From Ophiocordyceps camponoti-saundersi (nom. inval.) (Eukaryota > Ascomycota > Sordariomycetes > Hypocreales > Ophiocordycipitaceae), in assembly GCA_003339415.1 (NCBI GenBank), contig PDHQ01000021.1, positions 162,391 to 226,390 of the forward strand: DNA of 64,000 nucleotides, given 5' to 3'. Made by a program: the position numbers and the translations under genes. The notes below the pieces were generated by a model. That model was given only the letters and a program-made list of their open reading frames with translations. It was not told where the DNA came from and made no database searches. This document shows, in pieces, positions 31,670 to 48,000 of the stretch; the stretch's first letter is position 1, and each line of letters opens with the position of its first letter.

Positions 31670-33718
31670 GATTAACGAGAGTATAGAAAAGATCAAGTTT
31701 TTAAAAACGGTTAAAGCGGGTAATAAAAAAAATGTAAAGAAGAAGAGAAAAGGAAAAAAGAAAAAGGAGTTGGGTTAAGAAACGAGTGATGAGATGTGAT
31801 GAACGAGAGACGAACGAGCTGTGCTGTTGAACTTCAGCTCATGGTGGGTGCAGTCAAGGACTCTTATAGCAGGAAGACGATAGGATGGAAAAGAGGATAG
31901 AGAAGAAGAGACAAGGGATACGCCCATTCTCCTGTGCTCCATCCCGCTGCCGGATGCAGTGGGCAAGTTTCCCGGATTCCATCATGATGCTTGTCTCTCG
32001 TTCGTTCGAAACTGAACGAGAACGGCAAAATCCCATGGGGATATTCCTCTTGACGATTGCCGAGACGAGTTAGCCTACTATGCCTGCACGACTACGAGCC
32101 GCAAGCCGTCGCTGCAACAACGCCAAGCGAACGATCATAGCAGAGACCCAAGGCCAGGGAACGGCACTAGCTAAGACACTTGTCCGCCTGTCTCTTCGAG
32201 CCGTCGACGACGACGACGACGACGTCGCCTGAGGGATTCAATCGTTGATTGCCCCCGTCTCTGTAGGGGTTGCCCGACATCGACAGAGTTTAGGGGTTCT
32301 TCAACCCCGAACTTTGATAGCTCAGGGTAGAGGCAACGCTTTCTTCCTCCCTCACTCGTGTGACAGGCGAACAGAGAATAACAAAACACATCATCTCTAT
32401 TCCTGCGCTTCGCATGCGGTAGCCTTCACTGCGTAGTAGCTGGACAACCGAGGGCAGATGGACTAACAAAGCTGCTGGAATGCGGCATCTGACACTATGT
32501 TGTATGTCTTCCGCTTGCTCGCTGTCTCAATTCCCGCACTACGGCAATCCCTTGTGTGGAAACGAAACAGTACACACATACGAAAACAATTGCAGTATGG
32601 ATGAAAACAATGGGACGAATCTCTGCCTGTATTACCGAGAGTCTTCTTTTTTTGCTTGCAGAACCAAGGAGCTCGTAACACAAGTCCGGCACTCACCAGA
32701 TGGATAACTCTCATCATCATTGCGACAACGGAGACGACGATTGAAAAAACGATGATGACGGATCGCTCGCCTTGTCTCTCAACTCGAGGCTCTTAGCCGG
32801 TTGTCGTGCCCTTCATTCATGGAAACCATCTCTCCAGCTATCCCTAGTCGTCAAATCCTAGGGTGTAAGGGTAGTTGGGGGTTAACTGTTAGGCTTAGGT
32901 AACGAGGGTCTTTAGCAGGCGTAACCTCCATCTCTGAGCCATTGTCCTCCTCACCACCATCACCAATTCAGAATCGGTCTTGCCGCCGTTTCTGTCAAGC
33001 GTCAAGACGGGCAGCCGGTCTAACCATTAGTATCGCAAGCTAGTCGTGCCGGAAACCAGGGTAGCGAACCACCCCCTTCTCGACCGAACGAACCGGCTCC
33101 AGTTCCGCTTCCCCATAAAGTCATGTTCAAACGCGCCACTAAACAACCCCCCCCCCCCCCCAGCGAACCCCATCGGAAACGATCGGAGGCCCACGAAACC
33201 GGAGCCTGTTCTCAACTGCGTTTTTTTGTGTGGAGACTTTGGTCATCACGGTTTCGTAAGTTTTTGTAAGTCGATGACGTGGGTGATACACGTGTGTGTA
33301 CAGCTGAGGGAGCGAGTGCTTGCAGGGCTGATCGGAGTTGCACAGGGTGGACTTCCATCTCCATATGTTTGCAGTTTCATCCCGTGACTTCATCCCGTGA
33401 ATGAAAACCTGACAGTTGACAAGAGAGAGACTTGATGTGGTGACGACATGAAACTCATGAATCTGACGAAGGCGCTCTTCGCCGATCATCTCATTAGCTG
33501 TCGTACCCTGGAGCGCTTTCTTCCATCTCACCTAGTAGATCTTGTGCCCGTCCACACAGAGAGGCGCAGCTTCAAGGGGAAACATGATAGTATCGTCAAA
33601 TTGTCCATAAGCAAAGCACGCAAGTGGCATAGCAAATATCTACTCTGAGCGTACAGATGATCCCGAACCCCCTTTCCCAGACATACTAAGTCGCCATGCT
33701 CTCCGTTTCCAGTGCGGC
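31670..33718. other. Intergenic, promoter side of the repeat-protein gene
   Basis: This is about 2 kb with an AG-rich leader near 31700-31770, a short (GAC)n run at about 32204-32224 and a C run near 33149-33162. No gene with coding bias was seen. Confidence 0.55.
31861..31869 (-). promoter_or_regulatory. TATA box of the repeat-protein gene
   Basis: CTATAAGAG on the minus strand lies about 190 bp upstream of the ATG at 31669. Confidence 0.4.
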
Positions 33719-37123
<3,405 letters not shown>

Positions 37124-38857
37124 TCAGCCTCGAAGAGGCCATTCTCCGCTGAACCTGTCTTCACGCCACGGGTCATCGAAGTGGATTGGTCTGCCGTCGG
37201 CGTCAACAAGCCCCTCCATGGATTTGGCATAAGCCTCGTAAGCCTCCATGACGGCCAACTCCTCGTCCTGTCCGGGCTTCGCTCCCTTGGTCGGAGAGAA
37301 TTTGCTTCGTGCCCGGATGCCTTTCCCGTATCTGTAGAACAGGAAGGGGATGACGGACAGCACCACGGCTACCGCGCCGATGACACTGCCTCCGACGCCG
37401 ACGCCGAGAGCCTGGAACATCTGCAGCGTGAACAGGGGCGCCGCTGAGCCGCATGCGGATCGCGCGATTGTGTTTGCCGCGATGGCCGAGGCCGCGTACT
37501 GGAGATAACTGTCGACGATGTAGTTGAGAAAGGCAACGAAGACGAGGAGCAGGCAGCACGAGAGGATCCCCCCGCAGATGGTAGGGACGATCCATGGGAC
37601 GGAGCTTTATTTTTGTTTCCTCGTCAGCTGTTTGAACATTGACGCACTCTGCAACTAGAAAACAACTCACTTGAACTCTCCGGTCCATGCAAAGGCAAAC
37701 ATGGAAAAGGCGAATCCCACACCGCCCACCATGGCAAGCGGAAGTCGGTCCTCGGCTTCAAAGTCTTCTTGCTTGACCTCCCCCAGCCTGATCCTCTTGG
37801 CACGCTTCTGCGTTTCGATGACGATGAGGCCCGCACCGACGAAGCAGCCGACGATAGTCCCCAGCAGAGGCAACTTGCTGACGCCGGCGTTCCAGCCTCG
37901 CTTGCGTTGGAAGATGAAGGGGTAAATGGCGAAGAGCATGTAAAGCAGGGTGTAGATGACGGACAAGTAGATGGCGCAGAAGAAGGAGATTGGGTCGAAG
38001 AGGATGATCCACGGCCTCGTGACGGCGACTTTGAGGACCGGCCCGATCGAACGGTCCGTATCGTCAGCCGGCGCCTTGACATTGGCGTACTCGGGGTTTC
38101 CGGATTGTCGAAGACGCTTTGCCCTCTGCCGCAGAAGCGTCGGCGCGTGTGTCTCGGGGATGAATACCATGAGGATGATGGAGAAGGCGGCGAGCCAAAT
38201 CTGCACCAGAAACACCCATCGCCAGTCTTTCTTGAGTTGCAAGAAGCCGCCGACGACGGGGCCGAGGGCGGATCCGCACCAGACCGAGGCGGCGAAGCCC
38301 GCCATGGCGGTTCCTCGCTCGATCGGGTTCCAGACGTCGGCAATCACACCGGGGGCATTGCTCAGCGGCGCCGAGACGAGAGTACCGGTGATGGCCCTGC
38401 CGATCAGGAGGGCCGCATAGTTGGGCGCGTAGGCACAGAGAAAGTTGAAGGCGAAGTAGAGGGTGAAGGTGATGTAAAAGATCCATCGCCGGCCGTATAC
38501 TTCACTCAGCGGCGCGAAGAAGAGCGGCCCGGCGCAGTATCCCAGCAGGAAGAGGGTGACGGAAAGGCCGGCGACGACGGAGGAGAGGTGAAATGTCTTC
38601 ATCAGCGAGGGAAAGCAGCCGCTTATAGCACTGGAGGCAAAGGTGGCGTTGAAGACGAGAAAGACGACGCAGGACGTGATCCACACCCGGCGCAGCATGG
38701 GCCAGTTCTGGGGGAAGCCAGGGTCGCCGGGCGCCCAGTCGACGTAGCCATTGCTGTTGACGAAGGGCGCATCTTGAGATGGGACTTTTTCTTCGACTGC
38801 TTGAGGGGCGGCAGGGGCCTTGTCGTTTTCCGTCTGTGTTTCCACCTGGTCCATCAT
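37124..38857 (-). CDS. MFS transporter, DHA1 drug/polyamine type
   Basis: Two exons, 37671-38857 and 37124-37604, give 555 residues. The intron runs from GTGAGT to an AAG acceptor, and joining restores EFNSVPWIVPTICGG across it. The protein starts MMDQVETQTENDK with a hydrophilic N-terminal tail and has about 12 membrane helices. Motif A between helices 2 and 3 is intact (GPLFFAPLSEVYGRRW), and the drug-proton antiporter stretch RAITGTLVSAPLSNAPGVIADVW follows. A large cytoplasmic loop lies around residues 235-290. This is the Tpo1/Flr1-like DHA1 architecture, expected in the plasma membrane exporting polyamines, fungicides or metabolites by proton antiport. The substrate cannot be told. It is the nearest gene upstream of the polyketide synthase but about 6 kb away, so a functional link is unproven. 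Confidence 0.92.
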
Positions 38858-39082
38858 TCCCTTCCTTGGGCTTCTCCTAAGAGAAGCGAGATGTGTGTCC
38901 CCGGTTTCCCGTCGACGAGCTATTGCATCGAGGAGAAATGAGATGAGAAGCAGAGGAGACGACCAGAGGACGTCAGAAAGCCTCTTGACGGACACACTCG
39001 CAACGCAAGAAACGAAAAAAAATGAAAGACGAGTGAATTAATGAACTGTTGGCGAGTAAAGGGTAGAGATGCCACTTATTAG

Positions 39083-39089
39083 TCTTATA
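39083..39089 (-). promoter_or_regulatory. TATA box of the MFS gene
   Basis: TATAAGA on the minus strand, about 230 bp upstream of the start codon at 38857. Confidence 0.35.
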
Positions 39090-42000
39090 CAGCATACCGG
39101 ACTGTCGATGACATCTACGAGTAGGCAAAAGCCGCGATGGGTTTAAGATGGGCTCAAACTACGACCAAACTACAACTAGCGGCCGAAGAAGTAAACTCAA
39201 GTGCAATGGACCGATATCCACGACTAAGATACAAGGCGAATGAAGCCTTGATGGGATGCTGAATGGAAGCTGCCCCGTTTTCCCTCTGCTCTGGAATGGC
39301 TCTTAGGGCCTTGTGGACACTGTCATAGCGTAAACTCTGTAGTAGTGCCGGTCACCTACCTGTGTATGTAGTAGGTAGGTATGTCCCGTCGGGGGTCGTG
39401 GTTGTGGATTATACTAACATTGTCCTCTCTCTCGCTCTACTGCCGCTTTCGGCGGAGTTGCTGAAAGGGGTCGACAGAGTCCCCCTTATTATTACTGCCG
39501 GTGTCTCTTAGGGGGAGTATTACTGTCGGCGTCTTTTGGGGGAGTAACCGAAGCGTGTCGGGTCCAGTTCATGAGGGCGGTCCGATGGCAGGTTTTGAGC
39601 TTCCTCGAGCTTCTCTTATTCGTCACATACTACATACCTAGGTAATCACTCCTTTTCTGGACTCCGACGCACGCATGTATCGGAATGTGCTTTTTTCGTC
39701 CAGGCGGTTCTTTCTTTTGCATTGCGCCTTGATTGTATCTGATTGAGTCGATGGCTTCTTCCTCTGCTTTTACCTCCCCCCGCCTAAATGAAGCCTTCTT
39801 CGACCCGGCTCTTGCCAGGACCCTCCTAAACCCTTGCAACCCCGGGCATCCCGACTTGGATCAATAGAGACAGGTATAATACATGTGTGTGTGTGTACGT
39901 CCGTACATCATTCATATATACTAGGTAAGTGTAGGTGAATAGCTCGGGTCTTTCCAGAGACGGTGTTTCCAAGAAGACAATGGCCGTAAATTGAACGACT
40001 TTAAGAACCAAAACCACATCGTCGTTCATAATAACGTACAGAAAGAAACGGCAGGACTCTTTCTGCTTACCTATCCGATTCGCGAATGGCATTTTTCTCG
40101 CATCGGCCGAAGTCGGTCAAGGACAAGTCTGTGCAGCGGCCATGCCTGAGACAAAAACCAGGCCCCTTGACAATAGGAGGCCGAAAACGGTGGGAGAAAG
40201 TGAAGACGCCACTGTTAGAGTCTCATTCCTGACTGAATTCGCGGCTCCAAGTCGGTCCACCACGTCATTTTACCTAGGAAGGTAGATAAGAGGAAAAACA
40301 CCAGCGAGAATGGCAACTCACGGCTACATCGCGTGCAAGTAGGTAGGTAGTTCGATGCAGAGGGGGTGATTGTCACACTCGTCACAGCGTAATGAATACA
40401 GGCAGCTGGGCATCAGGCTCGCCCTCTCATCCCAATCTTTGACTCGGACAAGTACGAGATCTCAACCTGACCCAAGGTTGCCCTACTTGAGACAGTCTCA
40501 CTCATCGTCCTGTTTGCGGACCCTTGCCCGCGGACGACGACCAAAAACGTCAGGTACAGGAATAGACGCCAGCCGTCGACTTTGTCCTACGGCCGAAACC
40601 ATGAGGGACTGTTCAAGGCTAGTCCGAATGATCAAGGGGAAGTCGCCGAGATGGATAGACCGAAGGGGACTCTGGTGGCCACGTCTACAGGTAGGTAGGT
40701 ATGTAGATACTAGTAGGCAAGGAGCGTAGCCCACCAGCACATTCATGTGGTATTCGGCTTTAAGAAACTGCTGTCTCCGACTGCAGTCCTTTAACCGACG
40801 GGATTCTTTAGTTAGAGTCTTCGCTTACCTAGAGATGGTGAAACCGTTGTACATGTTGTGTTTCGCGTGTACATTTCTTGTGTAGGGTAAGCCCCTTGTA
40901 TCGTGATGCCCTCGGGTCGTGGACTCTGCTTTTGTGACCCCTTCACACCCTCTCACTTGCGGCACTCACTCCATCCTTGGCTCTCGAAAGACAATACCTG
41001 CCTACCTACCTACCCACCTAGGTAGGTAGGTATATATCCGCAGGTAACTACCCACTACAATAGCGTGCTTTATTTATCCGTACGTTGTAGTCACTTACAA
41101 ACATACCCCCAAGAGTGTACATACATGCATCCATATATGTAGGTCGGATTTACCTCCAGTTTCATGATTCGCCTTCACCCGCTGTAAATCACCGCGGACA
41201 TTTTTAGCCAGGCAAACAAAGTCCCCCCGGTTTTAGATTTGCGGATCCGGCTTTCACGAATCCACTATAGGTACTCTTTCAAGCCACCCTTGCCGTAACT
41301 CGTCCCTGACAGCCGTCCGCCACGAAATGCTGTCACTGACTCGAGATAGCTAAAGCTCTTCTGCGGTTTTTGCAGAATCTCTACGGAGTAACTCAGATTT
41401 GTAATGCTCTGTATTTGACTGTATCATGTCAGTATCCCAGGGCATTTGCACCACGTTTCTCGGGCTGATAATATGTAGCTGACGTTTCAAGGGATGTGTA
41501 TGCTCACATCGCAGGGGTGCTTCACCTTGATGCGTTCATAGATACTACAGTCAGTTCGATGTAATGCCAAACTTAGATCAATCAGAATATTGTTTCGTGG
41601 CGTCTCACGTATATATGTATCTGTCCTCCAGCACACAAAGTTCCATAACGGCCGGTGGCCTTGAGCGTTAATCTGACGACACTTGAGTCGCCCACGATGG
41701 ATCGAAGTGAACTCTTTACTTGAATATGAAAGTACACCAGCCTTATTGTCCAAGTCATTTCGGCGATCACGCAAAACGATTGCAAAAAAAAATCTCTGCT
41801 CGCCGACAACTCCAGAAAATGTGGATGCGATGAACAAAAAAAACATACAGCAGCCGGTGTTCGCTGGTCGTCACCGACCCAACTACTAATCTGCCCCTTG
41901 CCAGTTTAACTAGGGGAGAGCGGACGGGATCCCGTGTTTTCTAGCAGGTATGGCCGTATGTGCAAGTCTAGATTTCAAAAGGGGATTATATTAGCAGTCA

Positions 42001-43414
42001 GAAAAAGAGGCTGCGTTCACGCGACCATCTTGGCTGGAGTCGAGACAGCATCGTCTACCGCAAAGGCAGAGATACAAAAGTAACCCTACCAGCCCGTCTT
42101 CGAGGTGAAGACCAAACTATCAGCATCATCACCATTGCGCTGCATTGAAACTAGAATCACCAATGTATCACGGACCCGTCAGCTTGGCCGTGTCAAAAGG
42201 GGGGAAGCGTCTGTCACCCATCAAAACGAAGACAGCCAAGCCAAGCACGTGTCGGGCACACTTTGTCTCAGTGTGCTAGACCAAAATCCTGATGAATCCA
42301 GCTACACGGCTTACATATATAGATTGGCATGGCCAAGGATATTCCTGGCACTTTCGCTGCTTCTGTGTCTCACCCCGGGAGCGATATAAACTCGGATCGG
42401 GGGGGGCGTTCGTGTGGCTTGATGGCATGGAAAAAACGTAGACGTTCTTTGTGCTCCAGGGGAGTCCCTGCATCTGCATACATGTGTTTGCAGAAATATC
42501 CGTGCTCATCAAAGCCCTATCAGACACATGATTAAAGAACCGACGGTCAATCGATTTGACAGGGGTATCGTAAAATGGCAAGGGCAAATATTGACTTGAC
42601 GAGATGGATGCGAGCCGTGTTTTCTCTCTCTCGAATTTCGGCAACTCAATTGCCTCGAATTACTGCACACAAGTCTCTCGCGCAGGATGATGGACTTGCG
42701 GCAATAGAATAAAGGGATTGGGCGCTGTGAATGCTGGCAAATTCCATTGGGTTCAACTGCCAAAGACTAACTAACTAACCTTCCGGCTCACGGGTTTCAA
42801 GGAGTTCTGTGGGTTGGTCAAGACTTGGCATTTTCCCATGCCGTGAGAAACTCTCCTCCATTCCTGGGCATCTACTCAACTAGCATAGCTACAAGGAAGC
42901 CTCGGCGTATCCTATCGTATCAACCGTATCGTACCGAGGGTATGGTATGGCTGATGGTGGGGGCGGCGACGACGAACTTCTTAAACGTGTCGGATTCAAT
43001 ACAAGTTCAGCCTCGATTTGACCTGTTGGCCGTTCAGCCGAGGCCCCGGCACAGCTGAGAAGTCTCGACCTCGGCCTTGTGTCTGACATCTGCCTCATTG
43101 TGGCAAGAGACTATAGTCTGAGGCAGACAGGTTGAGTTACGTCGTCGGGCGAAGCAGCATCTCTATCTCCATTCGTTTCCAATAAATGGTTTGCATACAG
43201 CTCTCTCCACGAGATGATTATTTTTTCAGCCTGTCTGATCTTCCGAAATAATGGTGGTGAGAAGGCCGCGGTGTAGCAAAAAAAAGTCTTGATGCAGGCG
43301 TCTCCCATCTCGGAAGGCCGTTCTTCGCCCCGTCAGCTCGTTACCAACCGACTGTAGAGCCGGATCTCTGTTCCTTTTTTTTCTTCTGGATGATTCCGAG
43401 GTAGAGAGAACGGG

Positions 43415-43476
43415 GTGAGTGGTGAGTGAGTGGTGAGTGAGTGGTGAGTGAGTGGTGAGTGAGTGGTGAGCGAGTG
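43415..43476. repeat. Tandem repeat, 11 bp unit, about 5.5 copies
   Basis: GTGAGTGAGTG is repeated head to tail, the last copy with one change (GTGAGCGAGTG). It lies in non-coding DNA. Confidence 0.8.
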
Positions 43477-45012
43477 GGTGCCCCTGTGATTACGGAAGGG
43501 TCAATCGCCGATGATTGGGTCGCTCAGAAGCTGAGACATGTTTGCGGGACGGACGGGGCCTAGGTTCGCATACTAGGATAAAGGTGCGGAAAGGTCTTCC
43601 ATCCCGATAGGATTAGAGAGGGTATCTAAGAGTGTACATACATAGGTAGTAGTAGGTGTGCATCGTAGGAGCGGACACAGACCTAAAAAGTGGTAAGTAA
43701 GAGATGAAATGAGAGAAGGGTAGAGAAGAGGTAGTAGCAGTAATGTGCACACATGACTGTGCGGCAGCGTTGATAACAGTGTAGGTATAGACATAGTATG
43801 TAGGTATGTATGTGCATACTTACATACACACACATGTAGGGAACGTTGTCAAGAGTGTCATCCCGACCTATGCGGCTCTCGGATTCTCGGGACTGAGTTG
43901 CTCCATAGAACAGCTGAATTTAAACCTATTTACTGAGAGAAAACAAGCTTCGCAAAGGACCCAATCGGAGCCCCCCACTGGGTTGCTGCTCGAGTCATGA
44001 TCCCTGCAACATGACATAATCTTGAAGAACCGAAAATCAACGTGCTCCGGGGGAGAGAGAATCTACATACATAGCTAGGAAGCAGCATGCTAGGTTGCCG
44101 GAATATGCAGGCTGAGTTAGAGATATGAACAAGCATGATATTTGGACGTTACCTGACAACGACAGGCAAACCGTCATGAAAGAAAAGCTGTTAAGAACCA
44201 GAGTTTGCGAATTGGGTCATGGCATAACTCATATGGAACGCCGTTTACGCAACATACATGTCTGACAATGAACATTGAAGACAACTACAGCCTTACCCTT
44301 CCTATAGCTATACGGTCATACACATACCAGCGGAAATGACAAAGGACTGGACCCTAGCCTTGAAACCCTAACCTTAGCAGCAAAAAGGGTGTCTGAACGA
44401 AACGGAACAAGCGAAAGAGAGAAAGAAAAAAAAAAAGAACGTTGCAGCGGCCTAGCCGTACGTACAATGGGCCTCCCTCCCCTGACCAGTCGGCTTAAGC
44501 GACCCGAGCTCGATAAGTTTCACGATTTGACCAACTGCTCGGTCAAGCCTTGCCGTGGGCAAAGAAGAAAGAAGCTTTGCTGTGTTGCATTATGTCTGAG
44601 ATCCATCCGTTCTACGCCGGAGGCTGTGCTTTCTTTCCAAACTGGTGAATATCCACGAGCAATCGATCGATTATAAAGGACTTTGTTTCCGCGTCTCTCC
44701 CCCTACTTCAGTCGGTTTTTTTTTTCTCATCACAGTCGTACAACGTCTCCAGCTTCGAGTGTCATTCTGTTTCCGCCAACTCACAACAGGCGCTCTTTCT
44801 GCACATACACATCTCACATCTCGTTTCCTTGTTTTTTTTTTCTGTTCTTCTTCTTCTTCTTCTTCTTCCTTCCTCACCTTTTTTCCCTTCTTCTCTCCCT
44901 TGGCATTGCATCTTCGTTCTCTTGCATTGCACATGCACATAGACTTGCGTTTCTGAAAAAGAAAAAGATACCTCTCTCGTCGTCATATCCCCCCCCCCCC
45001 CCTTTGACGAGG

Positions 45013-45020
45013 TATATACA
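45013..45020 (+). promoter_or_regulatory. TATA-like element of the PKS gene
   Basis: A TATATACA element lies about 50 bp upstream of the ATG at 45069, after a long CT-rich tract and a run of 12 or more C. Its closeness to the ATG makes the role uncertain. Confidence 0.3.
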
Positions 45021-45068
45021 CATATACACATACCCCCAAGAAACACTCACTTGAAGAAAGAGTTCGCA

Positions 45069-48000
45069 ATGGACGCCACCAGCAACTCGTACGCAACTGA
45101 GAACATGGCCGAACTTCTGGTCTTCGGTGACCTCACGGCCAACTTCGGCGACGACCTGCGTTGCCTTCTTCACATCAAGGATAGCGAAGCTCTCCAGCCC
45201 TTCTTCGAGCGGGTCGCCTTTAGCCTGCGGGAAGAGATCGGCGGCCAGCCGACGGCCGTTCAAGACCTCTTCCCCCGTTTCACCACCCTGATCGACATCC
45301 TAGCCAAGGCCGACGAGACCGAAGGGTCGCCGATACTCCGGTTTTGCCTCATGACTGTGTGCCAGTTGGCTAAATTCATCCAGTGAGTTTTGTCAAATTA
45401 TCCATCGAGGCTACGGCCATCTTCAAACAACCTCGGTGTGGAAGGCTAATACGCTTTGACCTCTCCCCCCTAAGCTTCGCCGAGGGCCGGCCATTCCCTA
45501 CGGCTCAAGACACGTACCTCCTGGGAGTCTGCACCGGCACCTTTGCCGCTTCTGCCATCAGCGTGTCGCGGACCATCGCGGACGTGGTAGCGGCCGGCGT
45601 AGAGGCCACCCGGGCTGCGTTCCGCACCGCCCTCCGATCCTTCCTGCAAAGGGGCATCATCACCAAAACCGGCAACAAGCCGTGGTCCGCCGTCGTCTCG
45701 CGGGAGAATCCGCTGGCACAGCTAATTGATAATTTCCCGGCTGGCAACGCGCTGTCCAGGCCGTACATCAGCGCCTTGTCGCCCACAAACGCCACCATCA
45801 GCGGACCCCCTGACTCTCTCCAGTCCTTCATCACCGACAACGGTCTCTCGGCTCACCGGCTGGGCATTCAGTCTCCCTTCCACGCGCCTCACATCTTCTG
45901 CGAGGAGGATGTCGACTACGTCCTCGAGGGCTTCCCCGAGGACGAGTTCCGCGGCAAGGCCCCCGTCATCCCGCTCTTCTCCGGCGCCACCGGCAGCCTC
46001 GTCGTTTCCGATGACGGTCTCCGCGGCATGCTGCGAGAGGCTGCCTCGAACGTGCTGTTGCAGCTCGTGCAGTGGGAAGACATCCTGGCCTCTCTCTCGT
46101 CCGTCCTGAAGGAGCGGAAGCTGGCCAAGCTCGTCCTCAGCCCCTTTTACTGCAACGCCACTTCTCTCATGTCATCTTACCTGGCTCACGATGCCGGCTT
46201 CGAAGTGGCCGTCCAGAACATCGTGACGGCGCCGCCCAAGTCCAAGCCTACCGGTCGCTTCGACCAGTCCAAGATCGCCATCATCGGCTACTCCGGCCGC
46301 TTCCCGGATGCGGCCGACACCGATGAGCTGTGGGAGCTGCTGCACGCCGGACGCGACGTCCACCGCGATATCCCCGCGAGCCGCTTCGACTGGGAGACGT
46401 ATCACGATGCCACGGGCAAGAAGCGCAACACCAACAAGGTCCGCCATGGTTGCTTCATCAAGGAGCCCGGCCTGTTCGACACGCGCTTCTTCAACATGTC
46501 TCCTCGCGAGGCCGACAGCACCGATCCTGCTCATCGTCTGGCCATCACCGCCACGTACGAGGCCATGGAAATGGCTGGCATGGTGCCGAACCGCACGCCT
46601 TCGACGCAACAGGATCGTGTCGGTGTCTTCATGGGCATCTGCAGTGACGACTGGCGAGAGGTCAATGCCAGCCAGAACGTCGACACCTACCACATCCCCG
46701 GTGGTGTCCGAGCCTTCTTGCCCGGCCGAATCAGCTACTTCTTCCGCTTCTCCGGCCCGAGTCTCTCCATCGACACGGCCTGCTCTTCGAGCTTCGCCGC
46801 TATCCAGTCTGCCGTTGGCTATCTCCTTCGCGGCGAGTGCGACACCGCCGTGGCGGGAGGCACCAACATCCTCACGAACCCGGATATTTTCACCGGTCTG
46901 GATCGTGGTCACTTCCTGGCTCAGACCGGCAACTGCAACACCTTCGACGACTCCGCCTCGGGATACTGCCGAGCCGAGGCCGTCGGTGCCGTCATCCTCA
47001 AGCGTTATGAGGACGCCGTTGCCGATGAGGATCCGATCTTCGGTGTCATCGTGGGCGCCAACACCAACCACTGCGGTCAGACCGACTCCATCACCCGTCC
47101 TCACGAGGGCGATCAGGTGTCCGTCTTCAACCGGGTGCTGCGCTACCAGAACATCAACCCTAACGATATCGGCTACGTCGAGATGCACGGCACAGGCACT
47201 CAGGCCGGCGACGCTACCGAGATGCGATCCGTCATGTCCGTCTTCCTCCCCGACAAGAAGCGGACGGCTGAGCAGCCGCTGTATCTGGGCTCGGCCAAGG
47301 CCAACGTCGGTCACTCCGAGTCGGCTTCGGGCGTCGTCTCGATGATCAAGGTGCTCCTCATGATGAAGAACAACATGATCCCGCCTCACTGCGGTATCAA
47401 GGGCGTCATCAACCGCAACTATCCCAAGGACTTGGCTGAGCGCAACATCCGCATCGCTTTCCAACCCACCGCCTGGCCTCGTCTTCCCGACGGCCAGACG
47501 CGCAAGGTGTTCCTCAACAACTTCAGCGCTGCTGGTGGCAACACGGCCATCCTCATCGAGGACGCGCCCCCCGTGCCCGAGGCCCCGTCCGCTGACGACG
47601 CCTATGACCAGCGCGGTTCTTACATCGTCACCGTCACGGCTAAGACGGCCAAGGCCCTGGAGTCCAACATCCGCGGCATGTCCGCCTTCCTCGAAGCCCA
47701 CCCGGACACGTCCCTGGCCGCCTTGTCTTACACGACGACGGCTCGCCGGATGCACCACAACTTCAGGGTCGCCTGCTCGGGAGACTCTCTCGCCGTCATC
47801 AAGAAGGAGCTGGACCTTCGCGCCTCGGCCGGCGGTTTCAAGTCGATCCCCGGCCCGGCCAAGTTGCCCGACGTCGTCTTCGTCTTCACCGGCCAGGGAT
47901 CTCTGTACACCAGCCTGGGTCGCGACCTGTTCGAGACGCTGCCCGAGTTCCGCGACGACATCATTCAGTTCAACCGTCTTGCCATGCAGCAGGGCTTCCC

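Larger units (their letters stand above)
38858..45068. other. Gene-poor 6.2 kb between MFS transporter and PKS
   Basis: No open frame here shows coding bias or a recognisable domain. I found no tRNA or rRNA. Contents are GGTA/TACC runs (for example near 39365, 40340, 40690 and 41000-41030), an imperfect 28 bp direct duplication at 39491-39545 (ATTACTGCCGGTGTCTCTTA then ATTACTGTCGGCGTCTTTTG), an 11 bp tandem repeat at 43415-43476, and a CT-rich PKS leader from about 44690. Expected melanin-cluster genes such as a hydroxynaphthalene reductase, scytalone dehydratase or zinc-finger regulator are not present. Confidence 0.6.

Noticed and set aside
37769..38941. 390-codon plus-strand frame opposite the MFS transporter
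   Set aside because: Arg/Gly/Glu-rich shadow of membrane-helix codons; no recognisable protein.
41487..41846. 119-codon minus-strand frame with a hydrophobic start and four Cys
   Set aside because: The start could pass as a signal peptide, but codon use is AT-rich and random and the hydrophobic part comes from T runs. Not supported as a gene.
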